Shown here: positions 1 through 12,756 of the stretch, piece after piece
Position numbering within the stretch: the stretch's first letter is position 1
Layout of the letters: each line of letters starts with the position of its first letter
From: Dioscorea cayenensis subsp. rotundata
Taxonomy: Eukaryota > Streptophyta > Magnoliopsida > Dioscoreales > Dioscoreaceae
Length of the DNA: 64,000 nucleotides
Reading direction: 5' to 3'
NCBI RefSeq assembly: GCF_009730915.1
Contig: NC_052489.1
Location: 1,674,001-1,738,000, forward strand
Notes under the pieces: generated by a model
Databases searched by the model: none
What the model was told of the DNA's origin: nothing
Seen by the model: the letters and a program-made list of their open reading frames with translations, nothing else
Made by a program: the position numbers and the translations under genes

Positions 1-2870
1 AATATAATTTACAAAAGATAGATAAATCATAACTTAATTGAATAAAAATAAGTAGATAGAGTTAGACAGAGCTAGGGAACCAGGCATAGCCCAGCGAGGG
101 ATTTATCCTCAAGAGATCTTCAAGGCACAGTAACTAGTGCACTTCCATACCTAGCGATCTTTTTGAATAACAACGCTTGTTATTTTAGTTTTTTTTAAAA
201 AAAAAGACAAAATAATATAGAGATAAATGCAATGCGGAATAAAGACAACTATTACGCTACCAAAAAAACAAGAGGCATTGGATCTACTAATGGTAAATGC
301 AGGTATTATAGAAATTAGTAGACGAACTATAGGGTTTAGTGGCACCTAAAAAATAATTGTAGTGAAAGATCATTTGTCCACAATCATATGCAAGTTAAAG
401 GGCGGAGCGCTTTAGCCGGGGTTGATATTGCTGAAGTTTTCTCCAAAATCAGAGGCAAGAAAATTGAGAAAAGTTGAAAAAGTGTATGATTATCAAAGCG
501 TCCTCCTACAGGGGCTCTGAGAGTTTGATCATTAGATACAACACTTGATAGTTTGCTAAGGAGTTCTTGATCAGGAATCTCTTGTTGATCAGGAATCTCT
601 TGAATGCCTGGCTAGATCAATAACAATATTTCAAGACAATGTTTTCATAGATTAACGTCTATAAATAGCTGTTCGAACTTACTAAGAGGTCTCTACTGTT
701 TTATTAGCAAAAGCGACCCACTCAACTTTGGGAGAGCATATTGTATTAAAATAGTTATTTTTTATGTTCCTAAAAGTGTTTATAAAATCTATCCTGCATG
801 ATAAACAGTATATATCTAATTGGATATTAGACCAAAACGGAATTGTAAGAGGATTAAGAAAATTACTTAATTTTTGTGGAACGTCTGTGATACCCTTCTT
901 TTTGGTTAAGAGTGGGAGTTCGGTGAGAAATCTTTTGTTTTTAGTCCACAACTTTCACAGTAAAATTTTTTCAACCATCATTTATATTTTTAACTCTAAA
1001 AATAAAAATATTTTAAAAATATTATTCTCAATTCATAATTTATTTATTCATACTATTAACAAATTTCAATCATCTTTAAATCTTTTTTACTTTTAACTAT
1101 TGAATGTAGATATTATACTATTTACAATATAGTTTTATTTTTTACATTTATTATAAATATTTAATAAATATAAAATAAAATCTCATTGATAAAAAAATAT
1201 AAATATAAATATTACATTAATTATTTAATAAAAACATATAACATATAAATAAACACTCATTAGTAAAAATAACACATTAATAAAAACTAAAGTAGCACAC
1301 AAGTTTTTACTTATCTTTATTATTTGTATAGTGTAACCATAAGTGCTCAATCAAAAGCATTAGGAAGTGCAATATGAGCTTTTTTGTCTTTTATTGAAAA
1401 AACATAAACTTAAATTATAAATTGTTAATTTAATTAAATTATAAATTATAAATTTAAATTTTATAAAAACAAAAAAAAATAGAAAAACAAAATAACAGAA
1501 AAAAAAAAGTAAGAATCAGGAATCAGGCAATATATATATAGGTTTTTTTTAAATGAAAATAAATTATAAGATACTTATAAGATAAGTATAAGTAGTAGGA
1601 ATGAACGAAATCTTTCAATACAAGAATTCCTTTTTCTTAACAAAACAGCAATTTGATGCTTGAGAGTTTTGAGTCAATTGAGGGGTATGCCTATTTATTT
1701 CTGGTTCCAGGACAAAGGCATAGATGAATTAGGAATATTTATAGGGTTTTTTTTTTCGTGGACGATCTGTAAATAGTGATCATTAATCTAAGTTAATTCT
1801 GCTGGCATGTAGGTCATCATCACAGTGGGTAATTCTGCTAAGTATTTGTTGTCCTTACCAAACGTGAGAATCTTTATGTGATGGCTTATGCGTGGGTCCA
1901 CTTATTTTCATATTTTGTATTTTTTTCAATATTTTGAGGTGTGGGGTATTATATATATTATAGACTGTAAGATCCTAAGTTCGCTTGAGTTTTTATTTTT
2001 TTTCTTATTTGAGTGTGTCCTTGCACTTCAATGATGTTTTTCACTTTTTCTTGTTTGAAGCTTGTGTGTGTACTAATTGTCTTACTTAACTCGTTTTTGT
2101 GATGAGTCAAAAATATCAGTCAATCGCCACATGGGGAATATATATATAAAAAAGGACATTAATATAAAATTTTTAATTTATGAAATGATAAGATCGATCA
2201 ATAATGGCATGGAAACTACAGATAATCCAATAATAACTTATAATCTTATTGTCGCAATACTATTTATTAGTATTGTTCACACATTATTAGTTCAATAATG
2301 GTCTAACATTATAGAGCACTATTTATTACTATGTATTAGGTCCCAACAAATATGATTTTTATGGAATGAGTCATATTTTTCACCTCTCAAGTTGCATGGT
2401 ATAAAATATTTATCAGTATATAATTATGGTCTTTGATACATCATTTTAGATACAAATACAATCCTTCATTATTTCGTGTATTTATCAGTTTTCATAAAAT
2501 AAATCACTAGCATATCATTAACTTATTATAACTTTGATGAACCTTTATACTTATATATATATTTTTTATAGCGCTTGTAGTCTTTGTAAAAAATAAAACA
2601 TTTGCTCCTTATTTACTCTTAAAAAATATGGACAAAGGATTCAAACTAACCTTTTGGTTAGGAAGGGAATTATAATAACCAACAACTTTCTCAAGAAGTA
2701 GTTCTTCTTATTAGTTTCTAATAGTTAGTATTCTTTTGTTTTTTACTTATAACATAATTTAAATAAATAAATAAATAAAACTATGACTTAAAGAAGTAGA
2801 ATTAACAAATTAGTTAAAAAATAACATTAATGTAAAACAAGACAACTGTTAGGTTTCCCAAAAAGAAAAG
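1..2870. other. AT-rich intergenic DNA, no gene seen
   Basis: No convincing gene lies here. Open frames are short and low in complexity. The first 950 bases have more balanced composition than what follows and look like worn repeat or gene debris, but I could not assign a family. A perfect 18-bp tandem duplication (TTGATCAGGAATCTCTTG, twice) lies at 567-602. From about 950 on, the DNA is A/T homopolymer-rich. Confidence 0.6.
567..602. repeat. Perfect 18-bp tandem duplication
   Basis: The 18-mer TTGATCAGGAATCTCTTG occupies 567-584 and is repeated without change or spacer at 585-602. It lies in unassigned intergenic DNA. The lack of divergence suggests a recent slippage or duplication event. 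Confidence 0.85.
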
Positions 2871-2875
2871 GTTCG

Positions 2876-3140
2876 ATCGAGGGCGCAAATTTTGGCCCAG
2901 ATAGTAGCTCACGATGATTGTAATTGAGAGAGTCTCGAGTTCGAGCATCTCGTATTCTGATTCATATTTAGGGGTCACTGTGGGAGTTACGTGAGAGTAC
3001 ACTCGCTCTACCCTCCAGGGGTTGCATGGCGGAGGGATTATTTCCAGAAGTCATTCAATGCGCATGGCCGAATGCTGCACTCCGTCTTCGTTTGTCGCTT
3101 TTGATTTGTCGACATCGACTTTTGTCAAAAAGTTTGATCC
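2876..3140 (+). mobile_element. SINE-like (tRNA-derived) fragment
   Basis: This GC-richer block of about 260 bp in AT-rich surroundings contains a B-box-like GAGTTCGAGCATC (about 2937-2949) some 40 bases after an A-box-like stretch (TAGTAGCTCACGA). It is followed by a non-coding body, as in plant tRNA-derived Au-type SINEs. No clean poly-A tail or target duplication was found, so the ends are approximate. It could also be another small non-coding repeat. Confidence 0.35.
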
Positions 3141-3209
3141 ACCAACACCAATGATGAATATAAACATTAAAGAAACTAGTAAATTAATAAATGACGATAG
3201 TAACATTTA

Positions 3210-4942
3210 AGAAATAATCGTTATGAAAGATCATCAATTTTAAATAGCACATAAACTAATGTGAATACACTGCCTAAACCAATAACATTCCAACACGATG
3301 ACAAATTTTTGGGACGATCACTTGGTCATGTGGCAGGAGTGGCATCAAACTAAAGGCAGAGTTCAATTATGAATATTAACCCTTAAACTTTTGCATGGAA
3401 GCTCTTTGGCAGTGATTAAATTCTAAGTTAATTAGTAAGCTTTTTCCTTATTGGCTTCAATTTCAATGTCACCATCAACATTTGGTAATAGTTCTGCCCC
3501 CACGAATTTGTAGTCTTTATCAATGTTAAATTCTTATGTGATGGCTTGTGAATGGTTCTAGTTATTTATTTATTTTATATATTTTCAATGGCAGATATCA
3601 AGTTATTCAAAAAAATATACAATAGACAACTATTTTTTTTTTATTATTTGTCTTTATTATCATCAATTGAGAAAAGGCTATATTTTCCCTTGTCCTTGTT
3701 CAACATTCATTAATTCATGTTAAATGATTTTGTTTTCCGAAGAGGACAATAATGAAATCTATTGTCTAAAATTCTTTAGGTGATAAGTAAGAATTTTTTT
3801 TTATAAAAATAAATAAATCATTATTTTATTAAAAAAATAGAAAAGACAGTACAACAACTTGATATTTCTTTAGACATAATAATAATAATAATAATATGTA
3901 ATGATTTATAATTAATCATTATATAAACATATTTATAAAATACAAATAAGTATGTAAAATTACTAGATTTCATTTTATTTTATATAAGCTAAGATTTAAA
4001 TATATTTTTATATAAAATATCTCATGCTAATAGTCTAAAGATTGTTCGCATTTTATATGCAAATGTGTTTGCATGAGTAATAACAATAGTAACAATAGTT
4101 CTGTTCAGCTAACCATTGGATATCACTCTTGGACTAAAGATATAATAAAAAAAAGACAAAGACATGTGTTCACATACGCCAAAGTTGTCAGTTGTCAATT
4201 GTCAAGTGGGAAGAATTTTATGCGGTCGACATCTTTATTTTAAAATGACATTTGAAATTTTATTTTATTTTTTAAAATATTTTTTTTTACAATTTTAAAA
4301 ACAATATATATATATATGGGAGTTTTGCAAGTGTACTCCTGAAAAATTTTAAAACTATAAATTAACCTCTGAATAAAAGATAGCCAACACATGCCTCTGA
4401 ATAATACATATAATTATGTATATACCCATGGGGTTCAAATTAGTTGAAAAATTATCCGTTAACAAACAACAAATATATAAAACAACCATTATACAATTTG
4501 CATATATACTTTTGAAAAAAAATTATTATAAAATGACCATTTACAAAGGTTGTTTTGGACTTTTTGTATATCTTAATTCAAGTTATAACCATAGTTAATA
4601 AAGTTCGATTAACTTATGTTAACGGAATCTAATAGTAGGTGTATATCTATAATTACCTATATTTTTTAAGGGTATATATATAATTATATTTCTTCTGAGG
4701 GTAAATATGCAATTATAGAACCCAATGGGATTTATATATATATATATATATCAACATTTGTGTTGATAACATTTTTCATATTCTCATTGTTCTTGATAAA
4801 TTTTTTGTTTTTTTTGACTTTATGTTAAGGAAATGTGTTTGTTCCTATTTGAGAAATGAGTTTTTAAAAATGATAAAAAAAATATTGCTTTTGTTTTAAA
4901 ATTATACATGATTAAAAAATATTGTTTCATGTGTGCAAATGC

Positions 4943-4979
<37 letters not shown>

Positions 4980-5940
4980 ATGGTATATATTAAAAAAAAC
5001 CAAAACATAATAATAATTATATTTATATTAATTATAAAATAAACTTTGATATTTACCTCAGTTTATAAACATCAAAATTAAAATACATCTTTTGGTTTTT
5101 AAACAATTATATAAAATGATAACAATATTTCCGGCATAGATTGCTAGTCTATAATGTAAATTAGATATATATTTTTTTTAATATAAATATATTGAAAACC
5201 ACTAAACCAGATTCGATTTTTACGCATAAATCCTTTATGAATTGATTATCATATCACAGTTTTATTTTCAATTTTTTTAAATACAGTATTTATTATTATA
5301 AAAAATTTTAGAATCTCTCATCCATATAAATCCATGTAGGAATTCATAGATAATTAATAATATTTTATTACATGTCTTTAAATTCAACTTGAAAATTATG
5401 TTGCCCTAATGTACTTAAATAATTATTATTCATGGGGTAATATGTAAGCATTTTAATTAAAAAAAAGGTTTAGCTAAATAAAAATAATTAATAAAGGCTA
5501 TATATATAGATTTTAAAAAAAAATAAAAACAAAAACAAGGTCTAAATAGAAACTTTTGTTATGGCATCTTCCAAATGAGTCTCCGTCATCCTCACAGTGA
5601 CATGCTCCTAGAGCTTCACATGGACCACAAAGTTATTAGTTTATAACACTATAATAATTAATAATATATACACTCCGTCCATTATTATTTTTTTTATAAT
5701 GACCGTACACCTCCATTATTAATTATTCTTTTATTTTACTTTCGGAAAAAAGTGACACCGACTCCCTCCAAAACTTTTAATTCTATTAAAAAAATCTTCC
5801 ATGTTTTTCACATTTTAAAACATCTTTAGCTTTAAATATAAATTAATCCAAAATTATATATTGCCTATAACTTTACTCACCGACATAACATCTACCCTTA
5901 CAATTGAGCTTGTCCTTGTTCCGATGTGCTTAAGATCTCC
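3210..5940. other. AT-rich intergenic DNA
   Basis: No gene is seen. The stretch holds long A/T runs and AT microsatellites (for example 4943-4981). A region at about 4316-4720 contains weak inverted similarity around two GTTAAC sites, perhaps a worn MITE. A segment near 3460-3560 loosely echoes one near 1800-1900, both containing the phrase CTTATGTGATGGCTT or close to it. Nothing here supports a gene call. Confidence 0.5.
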
Positions 5941-5981
5941 GGACAGAGGAGGAAGAGTTGTTGGGTGATGAGCCAAGGAGC

Positions 5982-6048
5982 CATAGGTGCAAACTCATGG
6001 CGGCTTTAGGCCCAGGAGGAGGATGCATAGGTGCCAACTCATGGCGGC
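5982..6048. repeat. Two-copy 43-bp tandem repeat
   Basis: The 24-base segment beginning CATAGGTGCAAACTCATGG (5982-6005) recurs at 6025-6048 with one change, giving a 43-bp period. The block is GC-rich compared with its surroundings. It is open in one frame, but I recognise no protein family. Confidence 0.6.
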
Positions 6049-6700
6049 TATTTGGGGGTTTTATAATAATAGGGATATGTATAATATTAATTATTATAAT
6101 TCATATAAAAAATGCTACTTTATTTTTTTTTAATTCTATCTCATATTATCATATAAAATAAATTAAATAAAAAAATTAATAAAATTACTATATTAAATAA
6201 ATTTGATGTTGAGTGATAATAAATAATATGGCTAGCCAAACATAAATCGTCAAATATTTTTGTTTTTAAACTTTACATATAAATTTTTTTATTGAATTTA
6301 TCAACACATAATTATCAATATTTAGGATATTAATTTAAAAATAATAAAAATAAAAATAAAATTTTAAAAAATGCAATTGCTATCGCAAAATCTCTAAAAT
6401 AAAAAACATCAGATATCTCATAGACTGGTGAGTTTTTTCTCTTTGATCAATTATTACTTAGTTTATATTTTATTTTCATTATAGGGATTTTCTGTTTGTT
6501 TTATATCTAATTTTATTTTTTTTTTTTAATTTTTTTTTAGTGATTATTTGTTGTGTAAAAGTATTTATACTTGTTGAATGATGGTTAGATATTTGTTAAG
6601 TATTTTTTTTATTATGAAAATTTTTGTGAAAAAATGTTATATACTTGTGATTAATTGTTATGAACATTTTAATTATTCATTAGATTATTTGTTGAATAAT

Positions 6701-7195
6701 TGTTGTATTTAAAATTGTGAAGAGAAACAATGATAAGAAATAACTATGAGTGGCTTTGTGTGGGCATGTACATGTTAGTCACATGTTGACTTATGTTATA
6801 AAGATATATTAGCATATATTATTATGTTAGTATATAATGATATATTAACATATAATATATGCTAATAAGATTATCTCTCATTGAGTTGGGGATGAGATAT
6901 ATATAAGTCAGGATTTTTTTATTGCTTTTCTTCTCGAGGCGAGCTCGAGAGTTGTTCGCCCATCGGAGATATTCTTCATAGTGGATTTCAATTCCGACCC
7001 GCGTGGAGCGTGAGCAAAGTGCTGAACTCCACGTAATTCATCGTCAGTGGTTTGTATGTGTTTTTCTTTCTTTCTCTATTATAGCCCTATCTTTGCATGT
7101 GTTTTGGAGACTAATCTTGACAGGTTATTAGGACATCTACGGGTGTGTTAGTGCTTCCGAAAGGGGTCTTAAGTGAAGCCTTAAGTCCCCCAACA
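6701..7195. mobile_element. Solo LTR of an LTR retrotransposon (fossil)
   Basis: A 495-bp element begins TGTTG and ends CAACA, a perfect short terminal inverted repeat of the LTR type. It is flanked on both sides by the 5-bp target duplication ATAAT (6696-6700 and 7196-7200). It contains a TATA-like ATATATATAA stretch and a GC-richer downstream part, as in plant Copia-type LTRs. No internal retrotransposon domain follows, so it is best read as a solo LTR. Assignment to Copia is an inference from size and composition. Confidence 0.7.
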
Positions 7196-7998
7196 ATAAT
7201 TGACTTATATATAAATTTATTTAGAGTTGTTTTTTAATTACGCAGTATTTGTACCAAAATTTTTAGATGGATATATATTTTATATTTTTAAAATATTGAT
7301 TATTATAATCTCAAGTTTGAATTAATAGAATTATTTAATATTTTTAAAAAAATAAATTTAAATTTAGAACCTCTTTAATTTTAGTTTTGCTTCCGCCACT
7401 GGTGGCGAGCCACATCCTCATGGTATAACTCATTTTGCCGGGTTTCAAAATCAGGGTATTTTCTGATTCTGATTTATGATAACATTCCATGTGTCCCCAT
7501 AAAAAATAACATAATATAAAAACATATATCAGATTGTAATAGGTAAAAACTAGAAAATATCCTCAAGTTAATGGGCTTTGAGCTTGAGATTGAGTCAATT
7601 TCACCCTACTTTGAGTTTTAGCGCGTGCTTAATTAGATGACACGGTGGGCTACATTGGCACTGAGCTGAGATCATGACACTCTTGACAACATCGAATTAG
7701 TGGTATTTTTTATATTAAAAAATTACCAATATGATGAGGATTAAAAATAAATAATTTCAAAAAAGAACAAAATAAACAATTTCAAAAAAGTACTGAAAAG
7801 TAGGAAAACATATCAAAATGAGTACTGATAGGAAAAGTTGTAAACATTAGAGTACTATTAGATATTTTCTCTATTATTATTATAAAAGTTAACAAATGAT
7901 TTCTACCACCAAAGACCTTTGGGTCAATTATCACCGTTATAAAAAAAAGAAAAAACAAATGATTTCTACCATCAATAAAAAATAAATAGATATTTCCT

Positions 7999-8211
7999 AA
8001 CAAAATTGGGGGAAAGATGTTGGATTATAAAAGGGAAAAAATTTCCTGTTCTCACTAGAGCATTATAGTTTACATATTTTTGTAAAAAAAAACTATATAT
8101 GAGTTTATTTAAAATTAAAATTAGTACATGTCTCTCAAATGGTGTTGTATTCGTCCTTTCTTCGTTTAAAAACATGTTTGTTTTGACTAGGTGCTAACAA
8201 TGTTAGTGCTA

Positions 8212-8243
<32 letters not shown>

Positions 8244-8889
8244 CTAGTCATTTAGATACACTTGAAAAGCTGTATTTCTGTGTTTGAGACTACTATTTAT
8301 AAATATATAATTTATATATTAGATACTAGTATTATTGCTATTATGAAATATTATATTTTTATAAATAAACGATAATGTATGAGTATGAGTGTGAAGGACT
8401 TAACAAAAATGGGGAAAGATTTAGGATTAGCTAGGAAAAAAATCTTGTTCTCATTAAAGCCTTATAGTTTTACATATTTTTGTAAAAAGAATTATATATT
8501 AATTTATTTTAAATTTAAAATTAGTGTATGTCCTTCAAAACGTGGTGGTGTTTTTCTCGTTTCTTTACTTAAAAATGTTGATGTCAATAATTATATCCCT
8601 AAAAAAATAAACATATATATATATATATATATAAGTTTATATCATGCGAGGATATTGAAAAAATGATAAAAAATAAAAGAGAAAAAGAGATTGCAGCTTG
8701 CTTAGAACATCCGTAGATTTGAGATACCAAATCTACTATTATGGAGGGTATGGTGGTCAACAAGATGCAATTATTGAAGTGTGTGTTTGAGACTAGTTTT
8801 ATTTGTATATTAGATGCTATTATATATTAATTATTATGAAATATTATATTATTACAAATAAATAGAGTGTATGAGCGTGAAGGTCTTGG
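7999..8889. repeat. Diverged tandem duplication, two units of about 400-490 bp
   Basis: Unit 1 (about 7999-8400) and unit 2 (about 8402-8889) share the same order of landmarks. Each opens with AAC followed by AAAA and a GGGGAAAGAT-like start, then TTGTAAAAA, then a phrase matching TGTTTGAGACTA, then ATTATGAAATATTATAT, and closes with GTGAAGG. Unit 2 carries an extra insert of roughly 90 bp around 8670-8760. The sequence is non-coding and of unknown family. Divergence suggests an old duplication. Confidence 0.6.
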
Positions 8890-9592
8890 GGGCAGTTTAC
8901 TTGCATATGCTTATAAAAATAAATGTTTACACCTATGTTTTTAACTAGCGCTTCAATTAAATATAATTTTTCATTTTATAAATGTGTGTTTTTTATTGCT
9001 TGCTTTGAAAAAAATTAAATCTTTGTCTTTTATAAAAAAAATGTTTATTTTGTAAAAATAAATAGTTTTATTATTATTATTTATCTAGCTAGAACATAAA
9101 AATTAAGGCCGGTTCCTATTCCGTCTAAAAAAACAAAACTAGTTCTATTTTTTTTAGTAAAATGTCTTTAAATTTTTTTTATTTTTTTTAAAATGGATAA
9201 ATTACGTCTATTAAAAAGGAAAAAATATCTTAATTTATTTAAGTTTCTTTTAAAAAAGATTTTTAATTTTTTTTGTTCATAATTGTATAGCATGGCCAAC
9301 AATGTGTCATGAATGACTAAAGGGTTCTCTTTTTTTTATTTTTCACAAAATCTTAGTAAACAAAACTCTTGCAGAGTCAATAAAAATTGGCCTTAATAAT
9401 TGCATGCAAACATTTCAGGTTAAAAACTTAAAACTCATGCAACACAGTATACATGCAAGAAAAGCTGCTTACAAACGTCATTCAATCTCTGTAGCCATTT
9501 GTCCTCTCTCATTCCAATCATGCAATGTTCTTGCAGAAGAACATTGGATGCCACATGCATGTGACAGTGCAATACTACCCTCAAAAACAAGA

Positions 9593-9633
<41 letters not shown>

Positions 9634-9855
9634 GAAAAAAAGATAACAAAAAAAAAAACTCTTTACCTTGATGTTTATCAACCAATATATATATATATAT
9701 GTATATATAAATATCTTACCAGCTGAACAACCTCATCCACCAAAACCTACACAACCCTTTTTTAAAGTTCAAGTTGAGTTGGTGCAACTTCCACCAAGTA
9801 TCAACCACTAAAATATCTAATCCTCAAACATACAAATATATAATTATAGCCAAAC
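8890..9855. other. Intergenic DNA 3' of the GDSL gene
   Basis: No gene is seen. A block of balanced composition (about 9390-9590) stands out from the A/T background but matches no family I recognise. It ends in an (AAT)n microsatellite at about 9593-9630. The last part probably contains the 3' UTR of the minus-strand GDSL gene. Confidence 0.5.
9593..9630. repeat. (AAT)n microsatellite
   Basis: About twelve AAT/TAA triplets in an uninterrupted run, followed by A-rich sequence. Confidence 0.9.
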
Positions 9856-11346
9856 TTAATTTGTTGTTCCATTGATGGGTTTATAGCCAAGCTTTCTAAT
9901 GATTTCATGAGCCATCAACTCATTGGCTTTGTCTGTGGGGTGGTACTCATCCCAAAACACATACTTGCTTCTATCTTTGCACAAAGTTGATAATGGAGTG
10001 CATGTTAAAGTTGGCCTTATCTTTCCAATGGTGCAACAAGGACTGTCTGAGTTACTGAAACCTGCAAGACCAAACCAACATTAATTAATTACTACCAATC
10101 ATATATGACTTTGCACTAATTAAACATATATAATATCCAAATCTAATTAAGTAGTACTACGTACAAACCATGTTTTTCCAGGTTGATCAATGATGTCCTG
10201 GAAATAATCATATGCATCTCCAAACACAAAGCTTGAGTTTGGGAGTATGTTTGTTAAGTTATTCAAGAGCTGCAATGCTGCTTTGTTGAACCCTTTTGAA
10301 AGCTTGTTTGTTGATTCTCGGCAATTACCATCTGATGACATGAGACGTTGCAGTGGTATACATCCCATTGGCCCCAATCCAAAAAATGCCACCTTCCTTG
10401 CTCCCAGAGCATACAACAACTACACTCGCATGTATATATATATATACTGAGATTGATTAATATATAAGTTACGAGATCCATTGCATGCATGCATGCACGT
10501 ATAGAAATAAGTTATAATTACCCGGAGTTGAGAATCAAGGGTGGAAATGACGTAGTTGGTGAAGGAGTCTCCAGTGTAAGTCCATGAATCAGCATAAACA
10601 GGCAAAAGGTAGTTGTTGATGTAGTCATTGCTTCCCATGCAAACTACGTAGCGTGCTTGACTGAAGAACTTGTCAGCAGATTCAGGACCTATCTTCATCC
10701 TTATCATCTCTTGTGTTCCTTGAAACAACTCAATCTGTTTGGACAGTGAAAACCTTTGTATCTGAAAATAATTAATTCATTAATTAATTAACTACTAACA
10801 CATATATATATATATATGCCAGAGGCTTAAGTATTAATTCAACTTACAAACAAAGATGAAGTTTCATTTAAGATCCCACCACCACCGGAAGCATAGTTCA
10901 CTCCATTCTCAAGTATCATGTCATCATTCAGAGATGGATCTAGGAATGCTGGAGGTCTTGGTAGTCCCATGTAATCCCCTTCAAGATGATGATCAAAATA
11001 TAATTAAACACAATCAATTAATACATGCATATATATATATATATATATAAATAGGAAGATATATTAGAGGATATATAGATAGATAGATACCGACGATATC
11101 GGCGATTGTTCGGCCATTGGTGAACCTACCATTAGGCATGCCATTGCCAAAATCAATGCCATACCATGGAAGAGAAGCACGAGCCAAGCTTCTTGTTAGG
11201 TAGTTGTTGTTCCCAACATCAGAAAGGGAGTCCCCAAAGATGAACTGAACTACTGAAACTGAACATGTTCTTCTTGGAAGATTGATTATCATGAAGATCA
11301 TTAATATGGGTAGGATTGTTGTCTTGTTTCTCTTTGTGTTTTTCAT
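9856..11346 (-). CDS. GDSL-motif esterase/lipase, secreted
   Basis: Five exons on the minus strand (11346-11091, 10978-10848, 10761-10522, 10419-10161, 10061-9856) join in frame to 363 residues, the usual length of plant GDSL lipases. The start chosen is MKNTKRNK at 11346, followed by a hydrophobic signal peptide. Block I (FIFGDSLSDVGNNN) carries the nucleophile Ser, block III GSNDYINNY the Asn of the oxyanion hole, and block V DEYHPTD the catalytic Asp and His. The family hydrolyses ester bonds, often of cutin or lipids, in the cell wall. The exon 4/5 junction is the least sure: only the donor after 10161 keeps frame, giving WFVRFSNSDSPCC, slightly longer than the typical YGF-type junction. 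The natural substrate cannot be told from sequence. Confidence 0.88.
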
Positions 11347-12485
11347 CTTTAGATGGTGGGTTTTGAATGTTAAGTATAAGGGTTTAAAAAGGATGATTTG
11401 GAGTAAACTTGGATGGAGTTTTAATTTGGAGGAAGAAAATTTGGGAGAGATATATGGGAACAAGTAGAATTAGATAGTGTTGGATGTACCAAACATATAT
11501 ATTAGACCAACTTCTTTAACCTGCTGCTTTTAATTTTATGTATATTGTTCTGGATTTTATAGTTTTTTCAACTTCTAGAAATTATGTTTCAAAAAAATCA
11601 AAAACTTCTAGAAAATTAGCTTTTGGTTCACCTGCAAGTTAGGAGTTTTGACCACAAATTGCAAGCAACATTGGATTAGGAATTTAGGTGCACAACTCTG
11701 TAAATTATAATGTTTTCCCTTCTTGATCAAGCTAGTCAATTGGCGCCACAATTTTTTTTTTTCTAAAAATAAATTAATAAACTAATATTCATTAAAAAAA
11801 TAGTGCAGAAATTACCAAGTGGACAAGGGAATGCAAAAAGGTTCACTAGAAATGGGGGCACTAAACATAGACTGAGAACTAAACTACATCACAAAACATA
11901 ACAGAGCAAGAGATGAAAGGGTGCTATAAGAAAACATGGACAACCTCGGCCTTGGGCCAACAATAATGCATATTGAAAATCAAGTCCTTAATTAGTGCTG
12001 GCCCAAATTAGAAGTCATCCCTTCCTAGTATAATTTAGATTTTTATACACATTATATAAATTAATAAATATATGTATACATATGTACATATATATCGCTC
12101 TCATATGCTCTCTCACAAAATTTAAATTCATATCCATTAAATTTCATAAAACCAATGCCTCAATGACTTGAAATTTCAATCATTTAGAGACGTAAATATG
12201 ATGATAAATTGATAATTATTAATTTATCCATATATATATATATGATAAATAAATAATAAAATTTATAAATTTATGATTAAGAATGAACTATAAGTCTTTT
12301 TAGTTTCATGGTAGTTATCACGGGATCGATATTTTTCAAAATACGGTGATGTTTATATTTTTTATTTTTAAAAAACTATTTAAATTTAAGTAAACATCAT
12401 ATTAGTAAGGTGATGTTTCAGTAGGTCTTGTGCCCTTTTAGCCAATTGTTCATTGTCACGTCATACCAAATAGCCTAAAAAGTCT
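11347..12485. other. Intergenic region between divergent GDSL and CHLP genes
   Basis: This should hold the GDSL promoter, reading left, and the distal CHLP promoter, reading right. The sequence is AT-rich with no other gene. A stretch near 11810-12000 is of more balanced composition but is not coding in any frame I can support. Confidence 0.5.
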
Positions 12486-12540
12486 ACGTGGCAGCAAATG
12501 ATTGGCTAATCATTCTCAACCGCAAATCTTTCACCACGTG
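12486..12540 (+). promoter_or_regulatory. CHLP promoter: ACGT elements, CCAAT box and G-box
   Basis: ACGTGGC (12486-12492), an ATTGG inverted CCAAT box (about 12500-12505) and a palindromic G-box CACGTG (12535-12540) lie 220-270 bp upstream of the CHLP start. G-boxes bind bZIP and bHLH factors such as HY5 and PIFs and are common in light-regulated chlorophyll genes. Activity here is inferred. Confidence 0.5.
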
Positions 12541-12756
12541 TCCACCCTCTGACCACGTTAAAATAAAAAAATAAAAAAAAAGCAAAAATGGTTTTTTTAA
12601 TAATTTAAACCCAAAAAATCTAAAAACCTCATCCTCGGCCACTGGCAACCGTCGATCTTCTCCAATCCAACGGTTCAGAACGCAGAATCTTCCCCAACCC
12701 TATCCATTGGCCACAAAATTAAATCCAGATCACAATCTTCACTTCCCCGCCAAATC

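Noticed and set aside
764-1096. Open frame of 110 codons near the window start
   Set aside because: Composition is AT-driven, no family resemblance or splice context, and the opposite strand is equally open. Treated as chance.
9470-9590. microRNA precursor in the balanced-composition island
   Set aside because: No match to conserved plant miRNAs that I can recall and no convincing long hairpin by eye.
9478-9681. Open frame with poly-Leu/Phe stretch
   Set aside because: The run is a read-out of the (AAT)n microsatellite and A-rich DNA, not a protein.
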